DNA from: Loxodes magnus
Lineage: Eukaryota; Ciliophora; Karyorelictea; Loxodida; Loxodidae
Assembly (NCBI GenBank): GCA_946699065.1
Contig: CAMPDV010000014.1
Location: 620,001-684,000, forward strand
DNA: 64,000 nt
Direction of reading: 5' to 3'
This document shows, one piece after another, positions 23,816 to 36,714 of the stretch. The translations under genes and the position numbers were made by a program. The notes beneath the pieces are model-generated. The model was not told where the DNA came from. It saw only the letters and a program-made list of their open reading frames with translations, and did no database searches. Position 1 is the stretch's first letter. The number at the start of each line of letters is the position of its first letter.

Positions 23816-24108
23816 GGCTTTGATTATAGTGCTCGTAGCACCTAATGATTGCAGCACTATAAGAAGTCAATTTTAAAGTCTTTAAATTCCCAAAATTCCC
23901 TTTGTATCTTCTCTTCTAATTATGGGCAAGGTTGAGGTTCCAATTCTCCAAATCACAGGATGCCAACAGGCGATTATAGGTAAATTTCCAGCCCATGATG
24001 AAGAGATTAGTCTGGTCCAACACTTAGAAGGTTTGCTTCTGAGTCAGTTCATCTTTGGGGAATTCTTCTTGTAACCTTTAGAGGCAAAGTCCACCTATTT
24101 AAATTAAA
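23816..24108 (-). repeat. family A SINE-like repeat
   Basis: The hairpin end (TTTGATTATAGTGCTCGTAG) is at the left and the family start (minus: TAAATAGGTGGACTTTGCC) at the right. It is the closest relative of the plus copy at 15742-16045. Confidence 0.7.
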
Positions 24109-24925
24109 TTATTATTAAATAAAGAAACTTTCTATATTTAATAAGCAACTAATTAATTCAATAGAAAATTATTGAGATTTTACCTAAAGGAATAAAAAAG
24201 ATAAACAATCTTAAATTCATCAAGACTCATGACAGTGAAGATTCAAGTAAGTTTAAGGCGATTATTATTAAAAAAAAAAAAATTAATATATGGAAAACCA
24301 AATAAAGGTGATACCACAATAATTAATTGTTATGTTATATTATAAATTTTTTAATTGTCAATCAAAACTTTAAGCGATAGCCATTCTGGTGAATCTTTCA
24401 TTGCAGTCTTATGAAACTTTCGTTAATTATTTTAATGATATTTTTACAAATAATATTAAGTATACTGTTAATATATTTTCTATAAAAAAATATCATAAAA
24501 AATATCCCTTATTAATGTAGAATTGATATATTTCACTTCGATTATTCATTAAATTTTTTCCTTTTATTGATCTAGACTAATCAATGCTTTATTCCTTATT
24601 TTGTAAAGAACTTAAAAATAATGTACTTAAAGGTAAGTTAATTAAATCTATATAAAGTGATTCTTTAAATGATTTATCCACTTTTTAATAGATTTTTTAA
24701 GCAATAAGATACATATTTGTTCGATTCTATCGAATATAAAAGTTATTCCTTGTTAATAGTTCAGGAAAATAATTCTCCATGATAATCAACATTTGGCAAT
24801 GCAAAATGCCTCCAAAGGATTTAAAGGGCCTGAATTCACATTTTAATGTCGCAATAAAAAAAATTCACAGCAACAAGATATTTAGAAGTTACTTACAGTT
24901 ATTTATCAGATTTTTTATAAATGTA
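24109..24925. other. AT-rich stretch, nothing firm
   Basis: No gene is supported. A slightly GC-richer patch at 24780-24860 can be read as a short peptide on the plus strand (MQNASKGFKGPEF), but nothing supports it further. Confidence 0.3.
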
Positions 24926-24929
24926 TTAA

Positions 24930-25090
24930 GACTCACAAGTATGTGACCTGTCGTTTCAAAGAGAATAGTATATCATCAACTTTTAAATTATGTTTTACTT
25001 TTTTATTTTCTTTTTCAAGAATTAGTTTTTCACATTTAGAAATGTTTAACGAGCTAATTCGAATATTTTACTTTTTTCATTTACTAAATT
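24930..25090 (-). pseudogene. fragment related to the ORF at 37560
   Basis: The minus strand reads LEKENKKVKHNLKVDD, matching LEKKNKINKGNLKVDD of the plus-strand block at 37560-37710. The DNA match extends through ACGACAGGTCACATACTT and then stops. It is a partial copy of an unidentified protein-coding sequence, possibly from a mobile element. Confidence 0.45.
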
Positions 25091-25815
25091 TTATTTTTCA
25101 ATATTAGATCTTTTAATTAAATCATATGTATTTACTCTGCATGATATTCTGTTATCAAAATTATTACACTTGAATCCAATAATTTTACTTTAGCTATATT
25201 GCTCGTTTATATTATATAATAGAAACAGTAAATTATATATCTGTAAAAAATATCAAGTTTATTTATAAGAACCAATGGTAATTTTACTCTTTAAAGAAAG
25301 TTAGAATGTAATTTCCCTTCTATAAGATGCTAGTATTTTATTTAGATTTAATAATTTGGCTTTTTTCCTACTGATTATTGATGAATACATTTATTATTTC
25401 TCATTTGCTAAAATTTCAAAGGGATTTATTTTCTTTAAAATTAAATTTTTGTAAAATCGAAGGTAATTAATTTTTATATTCGTATTATTCTAGTAGATTT
25501 TTTCAATTATGCCTTTACCTTATATATTTCTTGTTAGTAATTTATGATACTTATGTAAAATTAAATTCTCTCCTGAAACATAAAATATTATTTAGTTTTA
25601 CCTTAAAATTATTTAGTTTCTTTTTGTTGATTTGATGGTTTTTGCTGCCTACGAAAAATAACTTTAGGATTTATGCTTAAAAAAGAAATATTTTCAAGTT
25701 AATTTTTAAGAATTTCCATAAAAAATTTTTATATTTTTTCTAGTTTAATGACAATTGTTTAGAGACTTATTACTATTTAATAGGGTCTTCCAAAATAATA
25801 TTAAGTGTCTTTATA
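25091..25815. other. AT-rich stretch, nothing recognised
   Basis: T-rich sequence with no motif or supported frame. Confidence 0.3.
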
Positions 25816-25819
25816 ATCT

Positions 25820-26050
25820 TAATTACCTTATGGAGATCCTTGGTTGGATTCAAAGTTTCGAAGGGAACATATCTGAAAAAAACCCAGTTTTGATAGGAGC
25901 TTGAAGTCTAATGATCATGGAGTATGCATTCAATACGCATGATAGTTCCTGTTAGAAAAACTGATTAACAGAAATCCCCGTTATATCAACCAGGATACCG
26001 TCAATAGATGCAGCTTAACGAGAGCTAGGCTATTCTCAAACTCTCATAGC
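25820..26050 (+). repeat. diverged family B repeat
   Basis: GATAGGAGCTTGAAGTCTAA and AGAAATCCCCGTTAT correspond to GGTAGGGGCTTGAAGCTTGG and AGGATATCCCCGTTAT in the 4038 copy. The order and spacing of blocks agree, but many bases differ, so this insertion is old. Confidence 0.55.
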
Positions 26051-26754
26051 TAATATTTAAATTAAAAGTTATAATTATTTAAATTAAACTTACTTAACTA
26101 TTTGTCTTTCTACACTTAATTTGCGCTGCTTTAACTCTTGTTTTAATTTTTTTTAAGGTTCTTAAAATAATTTATTAACTGTATAATTAATAGTTAGTTA
26201 TAATTTTTTATAATTTATGATGATTAAAAATAATCTTTATAATATAGAATTGTTATGTTAATCATTAATCATTAAAATAACTATTCGCTTTTCGGCATAA
26301 TTGAAACCTTAAATGTATAAAATCTCTGTTCCTGTATGTCTATCCGTGTATTGCACTTTTTTTGATTTCAACTTTTATATTCTGAGTTAAAGAATTCGTT
26401 TTTATTACAAATTTTCACATTTCCCGATAGCAAGAATTGCTTCAATATTTCCATCATAATTAAAAGTGCTCTTGCAAATATAGCAACTTTTTTCTAATTC
26501 AAGAAACGTCTTTTTTTGTTTCTCCATTTCCATTTGTATTCCTTATGAAAATTTCTACTAATCTTCTTCTATAAATTAGAATCTTAAATCTAATTATTCT
26601 CGATTTTTCTCGTTTTGCTATCTCATTACTCAATTATAATTTTTTAAACCTGTCATTCGTTCATAGATTCTGGCCTTAGTTCTTCGGTCTTACAGACTTC
26701 TTCATCATTATCTTTATAATATAATATAATAATTAATTATAGTGATCCCACCTA

Positions 26755-27462
26755 TCAATAAGGTTCGTCACTTTTTAAAGTTTAATAGTTTTGTTAAAAT
26801 TTCCATTTCCAGTCTTCTTCTGGGTCTTCTTCTTGAAGCACGTATCTATCTATGCGCTGTTCTCCCTTTTTTATTTTCGTAATCTTGCTTCAATCAATCT
26901 TCATTCCAAGCATTTGTTCATTTCTTCTTTGTCCTGCTATAATTACGTCTTCTAGAATTTCATGCCCTGCGTACATCTTTCTTCTATAAATTCTTCCTTC
27001 CGCAGGGCAATATAATTTACTTATGGTTCTTCATAGCTTTAAATTTTCTGTTTTCTGTTTTTATTGGAATTAGAAGCAGTTTCTAACTTTGTGTCCTGGT
27101 CTCTTGCAGTATCAGCATCGCAGTATTTTCCTATAGGGAATATCTTTTATTGCAGGCTGTTTCTCCACATCCATAGGATCATTCCCCTGTATATTTTGCA
27201 AAAATATGCTTTCAGTTAGTTCTGCGAATTAGTCGATTTTTTTCTCTAGCTCTTCTATTTTGTTGTTTCCTGTCTATTTATTTTAATTTTTCATTTATTC
27301 TCATTAATTGTACATCAGGTGCTCTATTTTTCTTTCTAGTTCTTGAACTGTTCTTAGGAGGTTGAAATTTTCTTATTACAGCAATTGGAGTGCTTAAAAT
27401 ATATTTTATTGCTCGTAAGATGAATCCTTTTGAGAAGAGGTTTTTTACAAGAAGTTTTCCAT
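26755..27462 (-). mobile_element. zinc-knuckle ORF1-like gene, looks whole
   Basis: The ATG at 27462 starts a 235-residue protein: a coiled-coil first half (QELERKIEHLMYNQ and NKIEELEKKIDQF), NDPM, a canonical CCHC knuckle CWYCKRPGHKVRNC at about residues 115-130, and a basic-then-acidic second half (KMYAGHEILEDVIIAGQRR, QEEDPEEDWKWKF), ending at TGA 26755-26757. TGA is read as Trp inside the knuckle and at KIDWSK. This arrangement fits a LINE ORF1 or gag-like protein that binds element RNA. A further coiled-coil segment lies upstream in another frame (27480-27560), so the original protein may have been longer. It is the best-preserved member of the zinc-knuckle group here. Confidence 0.7.
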
Positions 27463-27559
27463 TTTTTCTCTATACTTATCAAATCCTGACTTAATTCAAA
27501 TATTTCTTCCTTTTATAAATTTAATTTCTCTTCGAATTTTTTTACTTTTTAATAAGTTA

Positions 27560-28166
27560 ATATATCAGTTATATCATTAATAAGAGATTATTTATTCTAT
27601 TTAGATATCATCTAAATATAAGATATCAAAATCTATATTGAATTATCGTACTTTACTTCTTCATTTAATTTTTATTTCTTTATTACTATTTGCTATGATT
27701 CTACTGAGTTGTTTCTTTTTCCAGTTTTCATTGGAGGTTTTGAAAGTTGTTCTAACTTTCATTTCTGAATTTTTTCTTAACTCTTACTTGTCCTCAAAGG
27801 AAGAGAATCACTTTATTCTAATTTTTTAGAGGTTTAAATTTTTCTTTATTTCTTCTATTTTATTGGGTTGTTATGGTTAAATTTGTTAAAAAGAGTGTTA
27901 GTTTGAGGAAGATATGACTCTGTAGAATTGCTTCTGATTTTCTCTCTTACTCTGAGGGGATAGTAAAAAATATTTTCTGAAGCTAGCCATTTTATTTTAT
28001 ATATTTTAATTTTCTAAAAGTTGAACTAAATTTAATTTCTAAATAAGAAAGTTCTAATATCTTCAATAAATATAAGCTTAGTTTTATCTATTATATTATC
28101 ATTTTATATTAATTAGTTTGATCTTTAAATATAAAGTAGCACCTAATAACTAAAAGACCTCTCTTA
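27560..28166. other. AT-rich, possibly upstream part of the mobile element
   Basis: T-rich plus strand, hence Lys/Glu-codon-rich minus strand. It probably includes leader sequence of the 26755-27462 element, but no motif is visible. Confidence 0.3.
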
Positions 28167-29093
28167 ATGAGTACCTTAAAAATAAGAATAGCAATCTAAT
28201 TTAATTGAATAATCACTTTAATAAGTTAAAGTACAATAATCTCAGGAATTTTTTGCATAAACACTTCAATAAAAGATATCAAATTTATAATATAAATTAA
28301 AACTAAAAAGATTAAAGATTGAAAAATTAGAATAGGTACTAGGAAAAATGGTGAAGAGCTAAACTTTTAATTTACATGTATAGAAGATGCAATAAATAGT
28401 ATATAATTGTAAATATAACTAGATGAGAATAAAAATAATTTAAATAAATACCTAAAAAATATATTTATTCTATTTTCTTAATTCCTATATCAAATTGAAA
28501 ATATTTAAGAAAAATAGAATATCCAATAAGAAACTATATAAAGAGTCAATTGATAACAGGAAATTTATATGGACATTGAAATAAATGAGAACTAATAAAG
28601 ATCGAGAAGAAAAATACTCTGGCATGTATGTTAAAGCTGCATTATTGTAAAAGATATTGACGATGTAAAAAATCTATGAAAGAAATAAAAGAAACATACT
28701 AAAATACCTTAAATATGACACAAAGAAACAGTTTAATTTCTAGAAAAAATGTTATAATAGTAAGATTGATAATTTTAAAAGTAATTTTTGATGTAAAAAG
28801 CATAACTGTAAAGTGCAAATTATAAGAAAGGATGGCGGAATAATGGAGTAGGATGGTATTTGGTTCAAAAGAAGATATTCTCAAATTCACGGATGCTTAA
28901 AAGAATAAACTTTTAATAAAAGATTAGGTATTAATTGAATTCAATATTTTCTTCCAATAAATCGCATTGTATGTAAATTATATCATAAAAACTCTAGGCA
29001 ATAACCTTGCAAGCTTCTCCTAAAATTTTTTCACTTATATTCTTTAAATAAATTGTAAATTATCCCTAGATGCTTTCATATCTAAAACAATGA
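28167..29093 (+). CDS. unknown protein, about 308 residues
   Basis: The ATG at 28167 opens MSTLKIRIAIQFNW..., and the frame keeps a coding-like make-up to TGA at 29091-29093. Readable stretches include IRIGTRKNGEELNFQF, IEDAINSIQLQIQLDENKNN, QQEIYMDIEINENQQRS, IIVKDIDDVKNLW and SANYKKGWRNNGVGW. Several Trp are TGA. The middle is rich in Gln, Lys and Glu and may be helical. I recognise no family. All frames are open here, so the choice depends on composition. It lies just outside segmental-duplication copy 2. Confidence 0.5.
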
Positions 29094-30660
29094 TATCTCT
29101 TCTTGATTTTTAGTTTTTACATTTTTGCTCACTAAATTCAAATTAAACTGGAATCACTTAGTTATAACTGTAAATAAATAACTATTAAAAGCTTATCATA
29201 AACTAATTAAGGGCATAATTTATTAAATAAAAATTGAAAAATTAAAGTTATATTTAAAGTTTCATAAACTTAAAACATTAAAGAAATTATTTAAAATATT
29301 ATATTTAAATTAGAAATCGTTGGAATTAAAATTTACTGATAATCTTCTAACTTTTTAACTCTTTATTCCTAAATTTACTAAATTCATAGTAGCTAAACTT
29401 TCAAATTTTTATTGTTTTGTTTTTAGGAATAAATTATAAAAATTTAAGAGTTGCTATAAATAATTTAAATCAATTTAATTAAATAAGATAAAATTACTGC
29501 ACCTGTTCTTTAGATGGGTCTTTTATTTATAACGAAAATTAATTATCTAAATTAAGCCAATCATCCTGCTATTATCTCTAAATTAAAATCTTTTAAGCTT
29601 TTTATTTAAAATTTTTAATAAATTAATAAAGTTTAATTTAATTATAATAGTCACCTATAGATAAGCAAAAGCTTAATTTTTATTTGTCTATTGCTTTATT
29701 TTCTTGCTTAGTTTTCGATTTTATTTGGCTTGCTTCAAAGTTTTTGAAGATAATCTAATTTTAATGTAAGCTATTTTTTCTTTATATGTAATTTAAGAAA
29801 TAGAATAAAATTTTACGATTTATCAGAATTATTCTAATAAAGTTTATTTATTTGCTTGATAAACATATCATAGTTTTAATACATTCCTTATGGCTTAAAG
29901 TTTAGTTATCTTTATAGATAAATCTGAAAAGCATATTTACTAATGCTAAAATAAATTTTTCAATTCCAATATTCTTTTTAAGTTTATTGTATATCTAACT
30001 ACAAAGTAACAGCCAATTTATTATATTTACAAATTGTATTTTTCCTTTATAATGATTTATACCTTCTCCCATATAGCCCTTATTAGTTTATTCTACAAAT
30101 ATAATTTAGTATATTTTAATTAAATTATAATAATCAAGCTTACCATAATTAAGAGTTACTCTACTCTTTCTAATAAATAATATATAAATTAAAATTATAA
30201 ATAGATAATTTAGTAATAAATATCATTTAATTTAAATTACTTAGTGCCTTTTATATTTAAAGCTAAGGAATCTATTAGTTCAAAACAATTTTAAAGGAAA
30301 TGTATCTTAAAAGAATTTAAATCTAAGTTTAAACTTGAAGAACTAGAAATTTAAAAATAAAAAGAATAAATGAAAGCTGTTAAAGTTAGAAAATAAACTC
30401 ATAAAATAATAATTATTAATAGCATATAGATAAAGCCATTTGCTAAATAATTTAGATCTTTAGTATTTTAACAATTCTAATAGCTTATTATTTCAGAGTG
30501 ATAGATATAAAGGTTAAAAAATTAAAGGATTTAGTTAGAAATAAAGAATAGATGTTCTATTAATTTTGTAACATCTTTGAAGATCCTCATAAATTATTTA
30601 TAGGTCATTCATCAAAATGCTTTAATCTTAATATTTTCTAGATAAACAAGTTAGTATTAT
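29094..30660. other. flank of duplication copy 2, possible minus-strand coding
   Basis: The part from about 29900 recurs at about 42900-43600 and 48480-49150. On the minus strand some stretches look protein-like (for example LERVEQLLIMVSLIIII near 30150), and SLALNIKGTK aligns with SFASKCKSTK of the 43 kb copy. Small indels between copies change the frame, so a functional gene is doubtful. Confidence 0.35.
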
Positions 30661-31268
30661 AAATAAATTTAGCAATAAATCATTTAGTTTATTAAATTGC
30701 TAAATCACTTAAGAAAATATCTCTCATTGAATCTTATAAGTTTTTTATTGTATAATTTTATTATTATAAGTAAAATCCACCTTGTAATTTTCATACCATG
30801 AGTAAATGATAATAAAGAAAGATAATAATATTAAATTCTTAAAATATTTAAAATTAATAAGCTAAATTAAAAGGTATAACTATTTTTTTATTTTTCTTAT
30901 TTAATTGACTCTATTTAAAGAAAATCCTTACAAAAACTAAATAAAAATTAAATATAACAATAACTAAAATTAAGAACTGAATATTTATTAATAAGTATAG
31001 CTTTTTAATTTATAAAATAACTTAGATATTAAAAAGGAATGAACTGCTAATATTTAATTTATAATAAATATAGTATTTATATAAAAGTTCTATCATAAAT
31101 CTTAATAAAGATATAGAATTATAAATTTCTTTATATCATTCATCTATATCATAACTTTTTAAATATAGTAGCTTAATTATTTTATTTTTATTAATAGCTT
31201 TATCTTTTAAAACAAATAATAAATTTTAATTTTAAATCAAGAAAAAAGTAAAGCTGTTACTTCTAAGC

Positions 31269-31934
31269 TCAAATATTAGCCTATGCATCAGGATTATCTT
31301 TATTATATACTATTGGCTAGTATACTACGTTATTTCCTTAAACTGGTTATTACCCTTAAACTTAGTTATAATTTTAATTAGCTTATGGAAAAGCATCTTG
31401 AGGAGAAGATTAACTCTCAATATTAGGTTAGAGAGCATTCTGTCCATTAAAAGTTTATTTTTGAAAACCTGCTTAATTTATACTGTTTAATTGGAGACGA
31501 TATTTATCTTCTTTGCAAAAATTCAAGCAGAAAGAAATTCCTGAAAATGTTCCGAAAATTACGGCTACAATTATACATATAGCAGAGTTAGAAGCAATTG
31601 GTTTTTTTACTTTATCTGTATTATCTTAACTTTCTGTCATCCATTCCAAATTGCCATGGCTATTTTTATCGTCACAATCACCCTAATCATAAGAACATTC
31701 TTCTATGTTACAATTAGAATCGCAATAGCCGTCTCCTAAGTTATTGTAGTTACATCCAGTAGCACATTCAGAAGTATTTGGACAATCTCCATTATCATAA
31801 TTACAGCTTGTAGTATTGCACATTTAGTCACAAAAGCCATCTCCTAGATCTTAATCTGAGCATGAAGCTGAGCAGGATTAAAATGTGATTGGGCAATAAA
31901 TAACGAAGAGTAAAAGACTAATAGCAAAATGCAT
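31269..31934 (-). CDS. LNR2: membrane protein with two Lin-12/Notch repeats
   Basis: The 221-residue frame runs from ATG 31934 to TGA 31269-31271. It has a signal peptide (MHFAISLLLFVIYCPITFQ), LNRs GDGFCDQMCN...YDNGDC and GDGYCDSNCN...YDQGDC, the stem MTESQDNTDK, a membrane segment near IIVAVIFGTFSGISFCL, then a Gln-rich tail ending DAQANI. It is the nearest relative of LNR1 but lacks the 216-bp repeat array, so it may show the form before expansion or a collapsed one. The end TGA matches LNR3 and LNR4. No frame breaks. Confidence 0.85.
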
Positions 31935-31959
31935 ATTTATTTTATTTATAAACTAATAC

Positions 31960-33940
31960 ATAATTAAAATAAATCCCTACAGTTATTCAATTAATACTAA
32001 ACTTAATAGATCCCTAATTAATTTAATATTATACTTATTCTGCTTCATTTATAAATCTTAATAATACCTCTTTAATTTCAGTTCTTTTAGTTTGCTTAAA
32101 ATAAATGTATAAGAATTTTAAGAATTTAATTATATAATAAAAATATTCAAATAAGCTTTAAAAATATAAAAATCAAACTAACTTAAAATAAAGAAATAGT
32201 TATTTAGCTTTTAACTATTAAAATCATTTTGTTTGTACATAAGAACTAAGATTATAATTATAATCAGCGACTAAGAACCATCTTCAAAATTTAATCATTA
32301 TATAGAGAAATAAGAATTCAGATACCATAAAATAATTTTTTTCTGATTTTGCTTAGATATTAAGGGTTAAAGAACTCACAAAATTAGGAAAAATAATGCG
32401 AATGATGGATTGCGAATTAAAAAAATAAAATATTAAATATATTAAGAAATTATTTATTTTAGCATGGTAATTTAATTTAATAAATATTGTTATCTAAATT
32501 TATTTAAAGAATATATAAATGTTTAGTTTTAAAATAATATTAAATTAGCTTTAATGACATATAAACTCTATTAATTAATTATTTTAGAGAAATAAAACAT
32601 TAATCTATTAACGAAAGAAAAAATATATTTATTTAAATTATAAATATATTTAATTTAAATTGCTTTAATATAAATTTAATTTAACAAATTGAAATTTCTC
32701 TGTTAAAAATAAATTTTAATGGCCGTATATTTAGAGAATATAGCTATTTGATTAAGCTTTATATTTTAATTTTAAATTTTTTATATAAAATATTAACTTA
32801 AAAATACAAAAGTAGACTAAAATTTATATAATTAATTAGCTTAATTATATTTTATCTTAGAATATTTTTATTTTTCATAATATTTTCCATATAATAAAAT
32901 ATTAATAAATTGAAAAAATAAGCTAAGAAATAGTTTTTATTTTAAATATAAAAATTAAATTTTACTTTTTATTTTTAGTTTAAATTAATTTTTAAATTAT
33001 TATTTAAATTATTTAATTAAATATAGTTAATTTAGTTTTTATTAGATAACTATAAATATCTATATATTTTAAAATTAATTATAAGATATCATCGCAATAA
33101 AATTTATAGTGTTCAAATCATGAATTGTCAGAATATTCTTTGAAATTTTTTTCACTTAAGAGAAATCAGTCAATAATTTTTATATTATGCAATTTACTGC
33201 TTGACGAAAAATATCTTGATGAGGAAAATTTCTTATTTAAATAAATTCAATTTGAATTTAAAATTCTAAGAAAATAAATTTAGACTTATTTTCAACTAAT
33301 TGATATATGATTTAGAAAAATGGCTATTAAAAGAAAATTGTTTTACATTAATTACTCTAATTAAGAACCTCTATAGCTTAAACTTAAAAATATCAAAATT
33401 TAAAAGTTAAAGCATACCTAGATAAAGAATTGCAAAATATTTTTTGAGACTTTTAAGAATTAGAATAAAATTTTAAAGTAATAGGAATCGATAAGAGGCA
33501 TGAAAAAATTATAAAGAGATTAATAGTAATATTTTGCTTTTTCTTTAACTTAAATTAAAAAACTAATATAAATCGATTTAGTAACTCAAAGTATTTGCTT
33601 TTCATTAAATTTTTTGCTGTTAATTCCTTAAGAATAGCATTGCTTTTTTTTGTTTTGGTCTAAATTTTAGTAAAAAAGTATTTGAATTAATATTCCTTTT
33701 AATTTAAAGCTTTGGGAAGCAGATAGAAATAAATAATACTAAAGAGTTTAGTATAATTTAAATGATATAATAATAAAGTTAAAACTTATAAAATAATTAA
33801 ATTATGCTAATTAATAGAAAATTTAATAAAAAGATAGATTCTACATAATATAAACTTAAGCTTATTCTTTATCATTTTTATCTTATATTTTTATTCATAA
33901 ACACAATTAATAAGCTAGTTTGCTCTTTAAATCAAAAAAT
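31960..33940. other. AT-rich inner part of duplication copy 2
   Basis: Blocks here recur around 14630-14730, 16900-17300 and 45100-46150. I see no supported gene. Short minus-strand stretches near 32200-32420 are protein-like but not convincing. Confidence 0.35.
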
Positions 33941-34569
33941 TGATTTTACTACTAAATATTTTTAGCTAATTAAATCAAAATATTTCAATGAATAAACAAT
34001 TAAAAAATTACAACAAACATACGTTTAAATTAATTTAACTTCTAAAATAAGTTCTTAGATATCATAGAATAGATAACCTTAATTAATAAAGTTTTACTTT
34101 ATTTATTATATTTTATAAACATTAATATCATATGAAGAAGAGATAAAGCTAATAAGATATTAAATAAACCATTTCTTATTATTTTGTCTCGATTTTAATT
34201 AACTCTATACAATAAAGGACTAACACTAAATAAATAAGCTTAGATGCTTCAAATTTAAATTAAATAAATATGAATAAACATAATTTAAAAGTTAGATTTG
34301 CAAATGATAAGAAGAACTACAATCTTTTAGAAATAAATTAAAAATATTTATATTAGAATATTTCTATTTATTTAAATATATCCTCATCTTTTAGATATCC
34401 TTATATTTTAAAATTTCATCCATTTTATTATTTTTACTCTAGATTTTTTATATTAAAGGCGAAAAATAAAGAAAATTATTATTAATTAAGACAGTATTAA
34501 ATATTATATTATAATAATAGCTTCTGATAATTAAAAGAATGTCAGAAGTAATATTTTTAAGAGCTCTAT

Positions 34570-35310
34570 TATAAAAAAATACCTCAAAAAAAGCAGACTT
34601 CTTCCACTTAACCTAATAGCGCTTTTAAGAAATTGCAAGCAATCTCTTTTTTCTTAAGCCAGAAAAATTAAAGTTAATAAAAGTTGTTAATGATCTATAT
34701 CAACGAATCCAAAAATTGATGAGCATAATAGATTTATTAATCAGAAAATCCAAGCTTGAGATGGAAGCTAGCTCAAAATCCATTTTCGTAACAAAATTAA
34801 GAAAAAATTTAATATACTGAATTAATTTTATAGTATATTTAAAACTCCAGAAATTGAAAGTCTCAATAATCATAACTCATTCATAATGATACAATGGAAA
34901 TAGATAATAATCTCCAAAATAAATTTTTTCCTTTGAAAGGAAAAAAACACGTTGACATTATAAAATAAAAAGATATAAAATGCTAAATTTTATAAATTTT
35001 AAGAAAAATAAAAAATAATAGAATAGTAAATAAAGATATGTTCAAAATCTACTACACGCAAAAAATAAGATTATAGAAAAAAATATTCATATAACACAAG
35101 AAGTTCTTATAATCAAAAAACTGTCAGATAATTAAACAAGAAAAGATATGGTATTGACATATAAAAATTATATAGAGAAACAGTTTAAAAATTATCAAGA
35201 GACGTGATTCTGATAATCCAAGCAAGGTTAACGTATATATTTTCTTTTAAAATTAATCAATTATTTAGTGGTTAACTTAATAATGGTAAGCCACATTAAT
35301 TAATTTATTA
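34570..35310 (+). CDS. inserted ORF-like block, coiled-coil type
   Basis: This block is absent from copy 1 at the matching point (near 20820-20860). On the plus strand it reads KVVNDLYQRIQKLMSIIDLL, SKLEMEASSKSIF and later KNKIIEKNIHITQEVLIIKK, NYIEKQFKNYQETWF. The make-up is helical and charged, like ORF1 coiled coils, but no knuckle is visible. Ends and class are unknown. Confidence 0.35.
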
Positions 35311-35329
35311 TTATTTTTATTTTGATACC

Positions 35330-35540
35330 TCTAACCTTAGAGAGATTTCATGCTGGATCCAAGAATTTGAATTAAATTGTCTGAAAGAGAATTTGGTCTG
35401 TTGGATCTTGAAGTTTCTGTTTGCAGAAATTAATTAGTAAAGGATCCTCATTATATCAATGAAGTGTCCAATCAGAGAAAAATAAGATGAGAGTTTAACT
35501 TTCCTCAAACTATCAAAGTTTTTCATTAATAATTATAATA
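35330..35540. repeat. old family B-like repeat, same site as 20860-21065
   Basis: AAATTAATTAGTAAAGGATCC and ATATCAATGAAGTG correspond to ACTGATTAACAGAAATCC and ATATCAACCAGGAT of 25820-26050. It is shared with duplication copy 1. Confidence 0.35.
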
Positions 35541-36329
35541 AAATCTCATTTTAAACTTTAGAAAACATTAACTATTTATTCTTTTATAATTAATGCAAGC
35601 ATTAAAATCATTTAATCTACCTTTTTCGATACAAATAAGCAAAATATCTCAAAATTCACAAAAAAAATTCTTCTAAGCTCCTAATAAATAGGAGTGCATA
35701 ATATTATTAATTCTATTAAATGAAAATAAGTTAGTAGGATAATTGCACACTATATAGCAATTCCAATTTCTGATGAAAAACATAGAAAATATCCTAAGCC
35801 AATATTTCATAAATATGTTTTTAAAATTTTCGACACTTAACAAATAAGTTTTTATTAACTTGAATAAATAGTACTAAACTTAAAGGAGCAATAAAAAAAC
35901 TTAAAAAAGAGAAAAAAATAAATGAAAGTCTTAATAAGTTTTAAAATAGAATTAAAAGTTATACAATATATCTATTATTAGCCTAATTTTCAACATCATT
36001 TTTTTGTGAAAAAGATATAGGTTTTTAGTTCTAAATAATTATAAGACTGATAAGAGTTATTTCAATAATTCTTTTTTCATCAATGAGATATTTACTTTAT
36101 CTTCTCAGCTTTAAATGCAAAAAACTCAGAGAATATAATATATGAAAATAAGACAAATTAATTTATTTTAAGTTAAAGATTTTATTGATATATTTCTAGC
36201 AAAAAACCTATATAAGATTAAATTAATAACTTTGAATGAGTTGAAAAAAATTATAATAAATGAATAGAATTTAAATAAACTCCCTTAGAGCAATAAAACT
36301 TTTTATAAGATTAAGATTTTAGTTTAAGT

Positions 36330-36600
36330 AAGCTAAAAATTAAAGAAATCTAATTGCTTTATTATATTGATCGGAACCTCAGTTACTTGCTCATCCATAG
36401 CTCCGAATATACGGTCTTTGAGTATTAGCGATTATCAATGGCGTGTGCAGGGATAGGCAGTTGATATTTGGATATCTTCAGTCAGGGAGTTCCATAGTTA
36501 TGAACTGTTTATCGCTAAGCTTCTACTGATGGTAAACTGTAAAAATCAATTTTACTTTGAATCAGGATACTGCATTCATGAAATTTTACTTGCATAACAA
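36330..36600 (-). repeat. diverged family B repeat, left arm of an old inverted pair
   Basis: GGGAGTTCCATAGTTATGAA matches GGGAGCTCCATCGTTATGAG of the 22465 copy, and TAAGCTTCTACTGATGG matches its CAGGCTTCAAGCCCC region. Faces the plus copy at 36715-37000 across about 110 bp, the same layout as the young pair at 22465/23205. Confidence 0.5.
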
Positions 36601-36714
36601 AATATTTGACTCATCAAATTTCGAAAATTAATAAAGAAATTTAAAAATACTAAATTTTAAGAATTTATTTATAAAACTATTCATTTTAACTGCAGGAATA
36701 ATTAAAAAGATGCA

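Larger units (their letters stand above)
30661..36150. repeat. segmental duplication, copy 2
   Basis: It holds LNR2 and the same following blocks as copies 1 and 3: 30661-31260 equals 12163-12730, 32036-32090 equals 14630-14700, 33950-34200 equals 19970-20225, and 36030-36140 equals 21600-21720. It lacks most insertions of copy 1 but has its own near 34570-35310. Confidence 0.75.
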
